From: Tupaia tana
Lineage: Eukaryota > Chordata > Mammalia > Scandentia > Tupaiidae
DNA: 64,000 bases
Assembly: GCA_026018925.1 (NCBI GenBank)
Contig: JAKSZU010000016.1
Coordinates: forward strand, 7,954,940 to 8,018,939
Direction of reading: 5' to 3'
Shown: in pieces, positions 43,034 through 53,090 of the stretch
Layout: every line of letters begins with the position of its first letter
Position numbering within the stretch: position 1 is the stretch's first letter
Translations under genes and position numbers: made by a program
Notes under the pieces: generated by a model
Told to the model about the DNA's origin: nothing
The model's input: only the letters and a program-made list of their open reading frames with translations
Databases searched by the model: none

Positions 43034-43304
43034 GGGGCCAGTAGATGGCATAGTGGTTATGTCGCTGGACTCCCACATGGCTGACTCCGGTTTGAGTCTT
43101 GGACCCAGTGGGTTGAAAATCATGCCAGGTGCATATGTGTGGGTGTCCACAATTCTGGAAGGAGAACAGAGGAATTGTGGCATGGCCACCCCACCTCCAA
43201 GGGGTGATTTCTCGGTTTCCCTCTCACTGCGTCTGTCTGTCTGTCTCTCTCTCTCTCCAGTGAGCGCAGGTGCGCTAAGGCAGAAAACCTCTACAAATAA
43301 TAAT
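43034..43304 (+). mobile_element. tRNA-derived SINE, long form
   Basis: 'ggggccagtagatggcatagtggttatgtcgctggactcc' head, B box 'gtttgagtctt', body, 'gtgcgctaaggcagaaaacctctac' and an (ATA)n tail. Target-site duplication AATAAAGCAT at 43020-43029 and 43305-43314. Confidence 0.92.
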
Positions 43305-43735
43305 AATAAAGCATTTGAGCACAAGTGTGTTTTCTATATTAACTTTTTACTTTCTTGTGTCCATTCATTTAAAATAAATATCTAGCATGTGGCAAATTCT
43401 GTTTTTAGAACTAAGGATAGAACACTGAAATATACAGCCAAAAATCTCTACCCTCATAGAACTTACTTTTTATTAAGTGTTTAAAATATTTTTTTTTCAA
43501 AAGGGAAAAGAGAATGAAAAAAACAATGAAGAGGTAGACACAGCTTTTTCTGAGAAAGACTGGTTAGAAATGTGTAGGTTTCATTTGTTCTTGGTGAGCA
43601 TCAGTTTATGGTGGTTAATGATCTACTGAGTAAAATAATTATTATTTCTAGTGATATACCACTGCTGGATTGCAAACAGAGAGCAAGGAGAAGAGTAACT
43701 GGGCTGGTCCAACCTTGCATGCTTTTGTTGTCTTT

Positions 43736-44005
43736 TTTTTTTTTTTTTTTTTTTTTTTGGTTTATAATTTGATAGAAGGTATACACACTCACCAAAGCAG
43801 AGAGAGAGAAGATAAGAAAGCAGCTCCCATGGGGGGTTGGCCACACTGCAAACCTCTCCCCTCCATTTCTACTTTTGGGACTTTGGGCATGTATGCACAT
43901 ATGCCTGGCACATTTTTCAAGCCATTGGGTCTGAGACTCGAACCACATAGTTAGACATGTGGAATCTAGCCATCTCCATCTTAACCACCACACCAGCAGC
44001 TGGCA
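43736..44005 (-). mobile_element. Old tRNA-derived SINE
   Basis: Reverse copy with a T tail of about 26, 'aatttgatagaaggtatacacactcacc', 'catttttcaagccattgggtctgagactcgaacc' and a head ending 'accacaccagcagctggca'. A 17-bp duplication 'tttgaagttttgatgt' follows at about 44010-44041. Confidence 0.82.
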
Positions 44006-44892
44006 CAACCTTTGAAGTTTTGATGTTTGAAGTTTTGATGTGTAGGAAAATACAGTTTAAAAGCAAAGGTACAGAGAGGATTATGGGAAGATAGAAGAAT
44101 TGGAGGTAGATCAAAATGTCTCCCAATCTATTTAACAGTGACTCTGGCAGAATGAAGCAACTATTATGAAACTCTGGAGTCTACTGTAGGCTTGCATCTT
44201 TCAGAAGAAGGCATCTGTGGTAAATGGCTGTTAATCTGAGTCAGTTTCATCTTGTATCATGGCAGCAACTACCCAGCCCCAGCTCAATGGCTAGAAGTCA
44301 TGTCTATGTTCCTAGAGCATCTTGCATGCAATTTTAGGAAAGCAGAGTGGCAATAAAGACCCTGTTTTCCTAAGGGTCATGGTTTGTGTTCTGGTTGGTG
44401 AGTGCTACTTCTGATCATGGAGGTACGGACACAGAAGTGGGCAGCTATATTTTTGTCCTACCCTTTCTCCATTATTGTAAGCCTCTCTCCCTCTAGTTGA
44501 GTGACTTCCAGAGCATTTAAAGGATTGGTGCCTCCTCCCCCATCTCAGTTTCTCTCTTTGTCACTTTTAGGAAACCACACATTAAAAATCAGGACACTCA
44601 AATCAACTACATATATGGACAAATTAGAAAGTAATTGTGCCTGCCCAGGGAAAGACACAGGCTAAGGAAAGACCTGAGAAGACCTTAAGTTTATACTTCA
44701 GGTTGATTCTCATGGAAACAGTCTACAACAATAAAAACAAAACAAAAACACCTCACAAAACAATAAAAACTAAACTATAGGAAGGTAAGCAAAACAAAAC
44801 AAATTCAAAACACTGCAAAGCCTGAGAAAGAAGAGAATCTGATTTCTAGAATTGCTTCATCATTAGATTCTAATGTCCAGTTCACAACAAAA

Positions 44893-45195
44893 ACCTGGTG
44901 GCATGGTGGGTAAGGCAGCTAGATCTCACATAGCCAACTACAGTTTGGGTCTCGGACCTAGCAGCTTAAAAAACATGCCAGGTACGTGTGTGTACCCAAA
45001 ATCTTCAGAGGAGAATGAAGGAGAAGGGATTGCAGCATAGCCATCTCCTATAGGGGTGTTTATAATTTTCCTCTCTCTCACTCTCTCTGTCTCTCTCAAC
45101 AAGTGCATGGACCTTGTTGAAGAAGAAGAAGAAGAAGAAGAAGAAGAAGAAGAAGAAGAAGAAGAACAACAACAACAACAACAACAACAACAACT
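44893..45195 (+). mobile_element. tRNA-derived SINE with triplet-repeat tail
   Basis: 'acctggtggcatggtgggtaaggcagctagatctcacatagcc' head, B box 'gtttgggtctc' decayed. The body runs to 'caacaagtgcatggaccttgttg', and the tail is (GAA)16(CAA)9. Confidence 0.82.
45119..45193. repeat. (GAA)n(CAA)n triplet repeat
   Basis: Uninterrupted GAA repeats of about 16 units (45119-45166) followed by CAA of about 9 units (45167-45193), grown from a SINE tail. Confidence 0.95.
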
Positions 45196-45380
45196 TTCAA
45201 GATAGAGAAAGAAAAATTCTTTTGAATGGAAAGAAAATAAGCCAACAGAAACTGTCCAAGAGAAAAACCAAATGGCAGAAGTATTAGACAAATATGGGTT
45301 TAAAGATGCTCAAAGAATAGAAGGAAGATGTGAATAAAGTCAAGAAAATGATTTGTGAATAAAATGAAAATAATAAAAAG

Positions 45381-45823
45381 ATAAGGGGCCAGCATGTGGC
45401 ATGGTGGTTAAGGCTCTGGACTCTCACATGGCCAGCCACAGTTCTAGTCCCAGGCCTAGAGGCTTGCTTTCCCTCTCTCTCTCTCTCTGTCTCTTTCTGG
45501 TGAATTCATGTGCCCTATAGCAAATTAAAAAATAATAATAGGGACCAGCAGTTACTGTAATGGCTATGTCGCTGGACTCCCACGTAGTCGACTGCGGTTC
45601 GTGTCCCGGACCCGGTGGCTTAAACTCACGCCGGGCGCGTGTGCATGCATGCCCAAGATCCTGAGAGGAGAGTGGAGGAGAAGGGATTACGGCGAGGCCA
45701 TCCCCCCGGGGGGTGATTTCCTGCTTTCTGTCTCTGTCTGTCTGGCGAGCGCACGTGTCCTAAAAGCAAGAAAAAACTCTCAAAATAATAATAATAATAA
45801 ATCAAATTAAGCAAATAATTCTA
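45381..45823 (+). mobile_element. tRNA-derived SINE, short form, split
   Basis: Head 'ggggccagcatgtggcatggtggttaaggctctggactctcac', CT tract, but with 'gtgaattcatgtgccctatagcaaatt', the distal motif otherwise typical of the long form. The tail resumes after a nested SINE (45801-45823). Target-site duplication AAAATAATAAAAAG at 45367-45380 and 45824-45837. Confidence 0.85.
45541..45800 (+). mobile_element. tRNA-derived SINE, nested, young
   Basis: CpG-rich forward copy (GGGACC head, gttcgtgtcc B box, perfect CCCCCCGGGGGG) inserted in the (AAT)n tail of the short-form copy. 'ataataata' flanks both ends. Confidence 0.92.
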
Positions 45824-47099
45824 AAAATAATAAAAAGAAAATTTAAAAACTAAAAGTATAAAGAAATTCTAGTGCTGAAAAGCACAATAACTGAAGTGAA
45901 AATCCACTAGTAATATTTAGAGGCAAATTTGGGCAGTCAGAAGAAAGAACAATCAAACTTGAAGACAGGAAAACAGAAGTTATTGAGTTGATAATGAATC
46001 TAAGAAACAGAAAGAAGAAAGACTGAAGAAAAGTGAACAGAGCCTAAAAGACCTGTTGGACACCATCAGGCAAACAACATATACATTGTGGAAGTGCCAG
46101 AAAGAGGAAAGAAAGTGAAAGGCAAGAGATTATTTGAAGAAAGAACCACCAAAACTTCCCAAGTTAGATGAGACATGAATATAAACATTCAAGAAGCTCA
46201 ATGACCTCCAAATTTGTTGATCTCAAAAAGACCCACACCAAGAAATATTAAAATCACATTGTCAAAAAGACCAAGGCAAAGAGAATCTTGAAAGCAGAGA
46301 GAGGAGTAACTTGTCACATACAAGGGATGCTTAATAAGATTTTCAGGATTATAGCAGATTTCTTATCAGAAACTAGGAAGCCAGAAAGAGTGAGCTGATA
46401 AATTCAGAGTGCTAAAATAAAAACATTGTAAACTAAGAATTCTGTATCTGCCAAAACTGTCTTTTAAAAATGGGGGAGAAAGTGAGACATTCCAAGATAA
46501 ACAAAAGCTGGGGGACTTCATTACTAGTACATCTACCTACATGAGTAACTGTAAAAGTTAATATTTTTGTAAAAAATGTTTTATAACTCCACTTTTTGTT
46601 TTCTACATGATTTAAGGGACTAATAGATTTAAAAATAATTATTAGTCTAAAAACTAATATTCCAACTTTGGTGTGTAATTCCATATTTAAAAGGCTAATA
46701 CATTTTTAAAAATATTATTAGTGTTTTTGGACATACAAATTTAAAGATGCAATTTTGTGATATCAATAACTGAAAAAGGAGGTCAGAGCTGCATAGGAAC
46801 ACTTTTTGTATGTTATTACAAATAAGCTTATGTAATTCAAATGAGAGTGTTAAAATTTTAGGATGCTAAATATAATTCTTATGATAACCACAAAGACAAT
46901 AGTTATGGAACATACACAAAAGGTAATTAGAAGGGGATTACAACATTTTATCACACACATACAAAAACAATCAGCTAAAACAAACAAAGTTAGTAATGTA
47001 GGAAATGAGGAACAAAATAACTATAAGGCACATAGAAAACAAACAGTAAAATAACAGGAGAATCTCCTTGTCAGTAATTACATTAAGTATTAATTGGTT

Positions 47100-47357
47100 G
47101 GGACCAGAAGATAGCATAATGGTTACATCGCTACACCCCCACATGGCTGACCGCAATTTGAGTCCCAGACCTGGAACCTTAAAACTCCCACTTGGTGCAT
47201 GTGTGTACCCAAAATCCTGAGAGGAGAATAGAGGAGAAGGGATTGCAGCATGATCATCCTCCCTAGGGTGGGGGGGGGGGTCTTTCTCTCTGTCTCTCTG
47301 TCTCCAGAGAGCATGCAAGCCTTATAGCAAAAATCTCTCTCTATACACACACACAAA
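47100..47357 (+). mobile_element. tRNA-derived SINE in L1
   Basis: Forward copy: 'gggaccagaagatagcataatggttacatcgc', B box 'atttgagtccc', a G run of about 11 at 47270-47280, and a (CA)n-rich tail. Target-site duplication AAGTATTAATKGGTT at 47085-47099 and 47358-47372 inside L1. Confidence 0.92.
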
Positions 47358-48210
47358 AAGTATTAATGGGTTAAACTCTATGATCAAAAGACCAAGATTA
47401 ACAAAAATACAGAAACATAAACAAAACAAAACAAAAAGTCATGATCCAGCTATATGCTATCTACATGAGACTCACTTTAGAGCCAAAGGCACATACATGT
47501 TGAAAGTGGAAAGACTGAAAAAGATATTCCATGCAAATATTAATAAAAATCAGAGCAGGGATAGCTATATAAATATCAGACAAGACTTCTTATCAAAAAT
47601 GTTTATAAAAGATAAATGACATTATATAGTAATTAAAATTTAATACAACAGAAAGATATAGCAATTATAAAGATGTATACACCTAATAAGAGACCATCAA
47701 ACTATCTGAACAAAAATTTGATGGAATTGAAGAGAAAAATAGACACTTATACAATAATAGTTAGAGACTTCAGTACTCTCCATAATGGACTCAACAATTA
47801 GACAAAGTAAGGAAATAGAGACTTAAATAACACAATAAACCAGAGTTCTAGCATAGATACACAGAACACTCTACCCAATAACAACAGAAAACACATTCTT
47901 CTCAAGGCCACAAATTAAATCTCAATAAGTTCTGAAAGAGATCACACAGAATATCTTCTCTGACCACAACAGGATGGTTAAAAATTAATAATAAAGAAAA
48001 CTAAAAAATACACAAATTTGTGGAAATAATGCAACCCACTAATAACCATCAATTCAAAGAAGTCATCATACAGGGAGTTAGAAAATACTTAAGAGATGAA
48101 ATGAAACAAAAGCACAATATACCAAAACATGGGATACAGCAAAAGTAGTGCTAAGGGAGAAATTTGTAAGTATAAATACTTGCACTAAAAAGAAGGAAAT
48201 GACTGGTCTT

Positions 48211-48400
48211 GGGGCCTAGTGGTTAAGGGAACCAGATCCTACATGGCCAACTGCAAGCCAGTGACCCACTGGCTTGAGAAACACACTGGTCATGTGTCTA
48301 TGTGTGTCCAAAATCCCTATGCAAATGAGAAATGGAGAAGAGATCGTGTCATGGCCACACACCATAGAGGTTGTTTTCTCCCCACAACCCCCCAACCTTG

Positions 48401-48438
<38 letters not shown>

Positions 48439-48475
48439 GAGTGCATGTACCCATGGCAATTAAAAACAAACAAAA
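48211..48475 (+). mobile_element. Old tRNA-derived SINE in L1
   Basis: Diverged forward copy: 'ggggcctagtggttaagggaaccagatcctacatggccaac', no good B box, 'gaaacacactggtcatgtgtctatgtgtgtccaaaatcc', expanded (CT)n at 48405-48436 and 'gtgcatgtacccatggcaatt'. Confidence 0.8.
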
Positions 48476-48629
48476 AGAATAAATATTTCAAATCAACAAA
48501 TTTAACTTGTATACTAAAGGAACTAGAAAAAGAACAAATTAAACCTACAGAGATAAATAGAATAGATAATAGAGAAAATTTATGAACCAAAAGTTGGTTC
48601 TTCAAAAAGATCAACAAATTTGATAAACC

Positions 48630-49022
48630 TTTAGCTAGGTGGATTCAAAAAAAAGGGAAGAGAATACCAAAAAGGTTTGGGAGAAAATGATTAGAAGACA
48701 CAAAATGTATGTAAACAGTGGAATAGATTACAGAACAGGGTACCAGAACAGAGTAAAAATTGTCATTGACAATTCAATATATTTCCAAAGGAAAAAAAAT
48801 AAAAATACAGGAAGATAAACAAAACTAGTAAAACTATTATTGGATATGCACAACATAATGTAAAGTTCAATATCGAATAAGATGAATATGTCTATATCCT
48901 GGACTTGATTATTATAAATGCATGCTTTGAAAAACCACACTATACCCCACAAATTATATTGCACAGTTATATGTAAACAAGAAATGACTAAATAAATAAA
49001 TAGTATCATCTGGCAAAAAAAG
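48630..49022 (+). mobile_element. Nested L1 3' end within L1
   Basis: Between ORF2 words 'aaagggaagag' (48660) and 'gacgactcaaattactaaaaccc' (49029) lies unrelated sequence ending 'gatgaatatgtctatatcctggacttgattattataaatgc' and 'ccccacaaattatattgcacagttatatg...aaataaataaatag', the signature of an L1M 3' end. It interrupts the host L1 frame region, so it inserted later. Confidence 0.55.
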
Positions 49023-50067
49023 AGAGAGACGACTCAAATTACTAAAACCCAGGGTGAAAAAGGGTAGTTTACTGATTCTACAGAAACTGAAAAGATTATA
49101 AGAGAGTTCTTTGAGCAATTATATGCCAAGAAATTGGATAGTTTAGATGAAAGAGATAAGCTTCTTGAAACATAAAACTTACTGAAACTGAATCACAAAG
49201 AAATAGACAGTATGAATAAACTTATAACTAGTAAGGATATGGAACTAGTAATAAAAAATCCCCCAACAAAGAAAAACCTGATGCTTCATTGGTGAATTCC
49301 ATCACATAGCGAAAGAAAAACTAACACCAACCCTATTCAAAGTCTTCCAAAATATCGAAGAGGAGAGAACACTTCCCAGTTCATTCATGAGACCAGCATT
49401 GCTCTGAAATCAAAGCCAGCCAAAGGTGCTACAAGAAGAGAAAACAACATGGAATGGGAGAAAATACTTGCAATTCTTATATCTGATAAAAAATTAATAC
49501 CCAAAATATATAAAGAACTTCTGAAAAAGTCAATCAAAAAGGACTTGAATAGGTATTTCTTGAATGAATGTATACATATGGCCATCGGTACATGAAAACA
49601 TGCTCAACATCACGAATCATTAGGGAAATGCAAAATCAAAACCATAATAAGATAACATCTCATACCCACTTGGATAGTTAGTATTAAACAAAGAAACACA
49701 CAAAAACAGAAAATACCATGGTACAGATGTGGAGAAATTGGAACCCTTGGTCAAGGATGATGGGAAAATAAAATAGTACAGCCATGGTGAAAAACACATA
49801 GTTCCTAAAAAAACCCTGAAAAATAGAATGACTACGTGATTCAACAAATCCTACCCAAAAGAACTAAAAGCAGGGTCTCAAAGAGATACTGTATACCCAC
49901 ATCCGTACCAGCATTATTTGCAGTAGCTAAAACAAAAGCAAACCAAGCGTCCATTGATGGATGAATGGTTAAGCAGAATATGGCATATACGTACAATGGG
50001 ATGCTATAGAGCGTGGCAAAGGAAGCCAGGTCTGGAATTTGCTACAGCATGGATGAATCTCTCTGAT

Positions 50068-52225
50068 TTTCTTTTTTTCCCTCTTATTTGCCAAGGATAT
50101 TTTCAAGGTCCAACAAAGGAGAAGTTGTACTGAGTCGAGTTTATTGAAATATGTGTATGGAGCTCACAGATACTTCGTTGTCAAATGAAGTTCCCGTACC
50201 CAGTACAGGAAGTAGGCAGATGCCAGAGGAGTCACAAGGATTGAAGTGAGTGGAGCCAAACGCTCGTCTGTGGGAAAGTCTCCTAATCAGACGTCTCAAA
50301 CCTAAACAGAGGTTTTGGTTCTCCCGAGTGCTGTTTAAAACAAAATGCGCAGAAGTCAAAAATACTCAATAACATAGCATAAACAGCTACACTATTACAT
50401 ATGCACTGTCTGTATTATTTTCTTTTTGTTGGTAATAATTGTACAAAATAATGGAATGTCTAGGTTTCAAGGGTACAATCTGGAGCCTTATTACAGATTA
50501 AGTGCATCTGGACGTGAAGTTGCACACTTTATTCATCCTAATTATCAACAATGAAAAATTACGATCAACCATTATAGAAAACAGAATTATCTTTCTGTTT
50601 TCTCAACAGAAAGTGTAACCATTAAGTAACTATGACATGTAGTTAATAAAAATGTCACTTTCTAGACTTTGTAATGTTTGTTGTATTTGCCAACTTTTTA
50701 AAGCTTGATCTTGTAAATTTTTATTCTAAATAAATATTTTCCATATCTAATTTTTTATTAATCACTTTTAATTATTTTTCCTAAAAAGGTCTCCCCAAGT
50801 TGTTTAAGCTTTAGGACCCACAAAACCTGAATCTACTCCAGTACAAAGTTATGAGTATGATAAGAAACCTAAGTGGGGCGGTGGGAATTCTGGAAAGGAA
50901 GAAATCATTTAATGACAGATGATCAGGGAAGGGTTTTAGCTAAGGTAAAAATCAAGTCAAAGAACTTAAACTCAGAGATATGGCAAGTGATTTTCTAAGT
51001 GGAGAATGGAATTCTTCATAACTAACAATTTCTGTCCTTGGATCTACCCATGCATAGACTCTGTTATTGACACATCCACTTCTCTAAGTTCATATCCTGT
51101 CTGTTCCAATTTCTAAAAATCTTTTCTGCTGATGTTTTGCAGACATTGAGTTCAAGTAACAAATCAGTACAAACACGGCAGGTGATTAAGGAAGAGAATT
51201 TCCCAGGATAGATTCTGGCTAGGGGTTCAAACCAGAGAAATATAACAGTTCTATAATGCAATCCAAACTCTGTTAACATGTATTGCAAACAAAACAAACT
51301 TTCTTCCCTGTTCTTCAGTTATGTTATAATTAGTGAGCAGGAGTCAGAGAAAGTCCTGTGTCCTAATTCCATGCTTAACTCCCCTTTGTTCATCTAAGAG
51401 ATGGAAGCAATCAGAACTAGAAGCCAGAAAGTTTCCCCCCTGAATCAGGATTTCCTAGGTGCCATTACACCATATCCATACCTTGTTAAGATTGTGCATG
51501 TGGGTGGGTGGAGTGGGTGGTGTAGGAAAGAGAAAGAGAGGGCCAGAGGACAGAAGCAGGTCAGTCATGTTCTGTAATGAGTGAAGTATTCCTGAGGAAG
51601 TGGCTGGCTCTGTTTCTGCACTCACCTCTTCCCCATTTGGGGCCACCTGGCTAACTCAGCCGGCTAGCCACAGGTCTGCTGACTCACTGGGCAGTTCAGG
51701 GACTTTGGATGACTCAGCACCAAGTGAGCTTACTGTGAACCAAGCTGACATCAGCTGGGAGACGATCGCATCAGGGACACGAAGGGCCAGTCCTTGGGAC
51801 TGAGAAACAGGGCTGGAGACAGGTGGAAGAACAGAGAGCCCTAAGCCTGGAGATGGGAATATGGGAGTCATGAATTCTGACCGTGACTTCCTTCTTGCCA
51901 GGGTTCAATACCCCAGGCCCTGCTGAAACACAGCAATGCTCTTTCGTGCGACCAGCCCTGCCTAACCTCAGGCTGAATGACGAGGCTTCTGCTTTGTGCT
52001 CATGACTAATGGCCTGCATTCCGCTCACTCCTGCTTTGCTTTGCCAAGCCTCAGCACAGTGGCTGAGCTCTGGATTTCTGAAGACACATTACCTGTAGCC
52101 AGTTGGCTGGGCTCCCATCCCTGTACTCTGCCAGCCTCTCAGGGCATTCTCCTCTTGTAAGACTTCTGATGAGAATGTAGAAGAAACACACTTAACATCC
52201 CTTGCCAGTTGCTCAACCCTGCAGT
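50068..52225. other. Gene-free, mostly unique
   Basis: No gene or young repeat. Parts of 50400-50620 look like very old AT-rich repeat. Frames at 51455-52028 (62-85 codons) overlap on both strands and show no domain. Confidence 0.4.
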
Positions 52226-52400
52226 AGAGACTGCCTTATTATCTCTGTCCGATGCAATTTCTTCTTTAAGCTGGCCTCCAAGACAGGTCTAACCATCTGT
52301 CTTACAGATAAACAAACAGTGACGCAGTGGTCGTACCTTGTGTAGGAGCATAAATTCAAATCTTTGCTCTTGTTTTTACTCCTCTTTATCCCACAATCAT
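52226..52400 (-). mobile_element. Possible MIR, antisense
   Basis: 'taaccatctgtcttacagataaacaaacagtgacgcagtggtcgtacc' and 'caaatctttgctcttgtttttactcc' weakly follow MIR complement. Confidence 0.35.
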
Positions 52401-52429
52401 AAAATATGCCTTTCTGGACATTCTCCCCA

Positions 52430-52690
52430 CCCCCCCCCCAGGTTTTCACTATAGGGCGCATGCGCTCGCCAGACAGAGAGAGACATAGAGACAGAGAGCG
52501 AGAGCGAGAAATCACCCCCCAGGGGGGATGGTCACACCGCAATCCCTTCTCCTCCATTCTCCTCTCGGGATCTTGGGCACGTACGCACACGCGCCCGGCA
52601 TGAGTTTTAAGCCACCAGTTCCAGGACGCGAACCGCGGTCGGCTACGTGGGAGTCCAGCGACATAGCCATTACGCTAACTGCTGGTTCCC
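52430..52690 (-). mobile_element. tRNA-derived SINE, subgroup 2, no T tail
   Basis: CpG-rich reverse copy beginning directly at a C run (52428-52440) and 'aggttttcactatagggcgcatgcgctc' with no T tail left. Flanks 'tggacattct' and 'tagacattct' suggest its target site. Contains GCGCATGCGC at 52456-52465. Confidence 0.9.
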
Positions 52691-52700
52691 TTTAGACATT

Positions 52701-52969
52701 CTTTTTTTTTTTTTTTGGAGAGGTTTTTGCTATAGGGCGCGTGCGCTCGCCAGACAGACAGAGAGAGACATAGAGACAGAAAGCGAGAAATCACCCCCCA
52801 GGGGGGATGGTCATGCCGCAATCCCTTCTCCTCCATTCTCCTCTCGGGATCTTGGGCACGCACGCACACGCGCCCGGCGTGAGTTTTAAGCCACCGGGTC
52901 CGGGACGCGAACCGCGGTCGACTACATGGGAGTCCAGCGACACAGTCATTAAGCTAACTGCTGGTTCCC
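52701..52969 (-). mobile_element. tRNA-derived SINE, young subgroup 2
   Basis: CpG-rich reverse copy with a T tail, gacgcgaacc B box, ggttccc head and ACCCCCCAGGGGGGAT. Target-site duplication TTTAGACATT at 52691-52700 and 52970-52979, which is the flank of the previous SINE. Confidence 0.94.
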
Positions 52970-52981
52970 TTTAGACATTTT

Positions 52982-53090
52982 TTAGAACCAGGGGTAATAA
53001 TATCTATGGGATCATTTTGAGGATTAAATTAAGTCCTCAATATGAAAAGTGCCCAGCACACGGAAGATACGTAACAGGTCGTCATTTCTT
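52982..53090 (+). mobile_element. MIR, sense, 3' part
   Basis: 'ggtaataatatctatgggatcattttgaggattaaattaagtcctcaatatgaaaagtgcccagcacacggaagatac' matches the MIR 3' half. Confidence 0.75.

Larger units (their letters stand above)
44520..50067 (+). mobile_element. Ancient L1, sense, internally deleted
   Basis: Sense-strand L1 in order. 5' region: 'gagaatctgatttctagaattgc...gattctaatgtccagttcacaac' (44833-44890). ORF1: 'gaacagagcctaaaagacctgttggacaccatc', 'atcttgaaagcagagagaggag', 'tcttatcagaaactaggaagcc', 'caaaactgtcttttaaaaatgggggagaaag'. Early ORF2: 'gatccagctatatgctatctacatgagactcactttag', 'ccatgcaaatattaataaaaatcagagcagggatagc'. ORF2 then runs to about 49425, and jumps to the 3' part ('gggagaaaatacttgcaattcttatatctgataaaaaat'). 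Five or more insertions; no frame is intact. Confidence 0.85.

Noticed and set aside
42810-43385. 191-codon open frame, the longest in the window
   Set aside because: It runs through two adjacent SINEs and translates their consensus; the same peptide words recur at dozens of sites and on both strands.
45119-45193. Regular short repeats that might suggest a CRISPR-like array
   Set aside because: Pure triplet microsatellite with no spacers, in a mammalian context.
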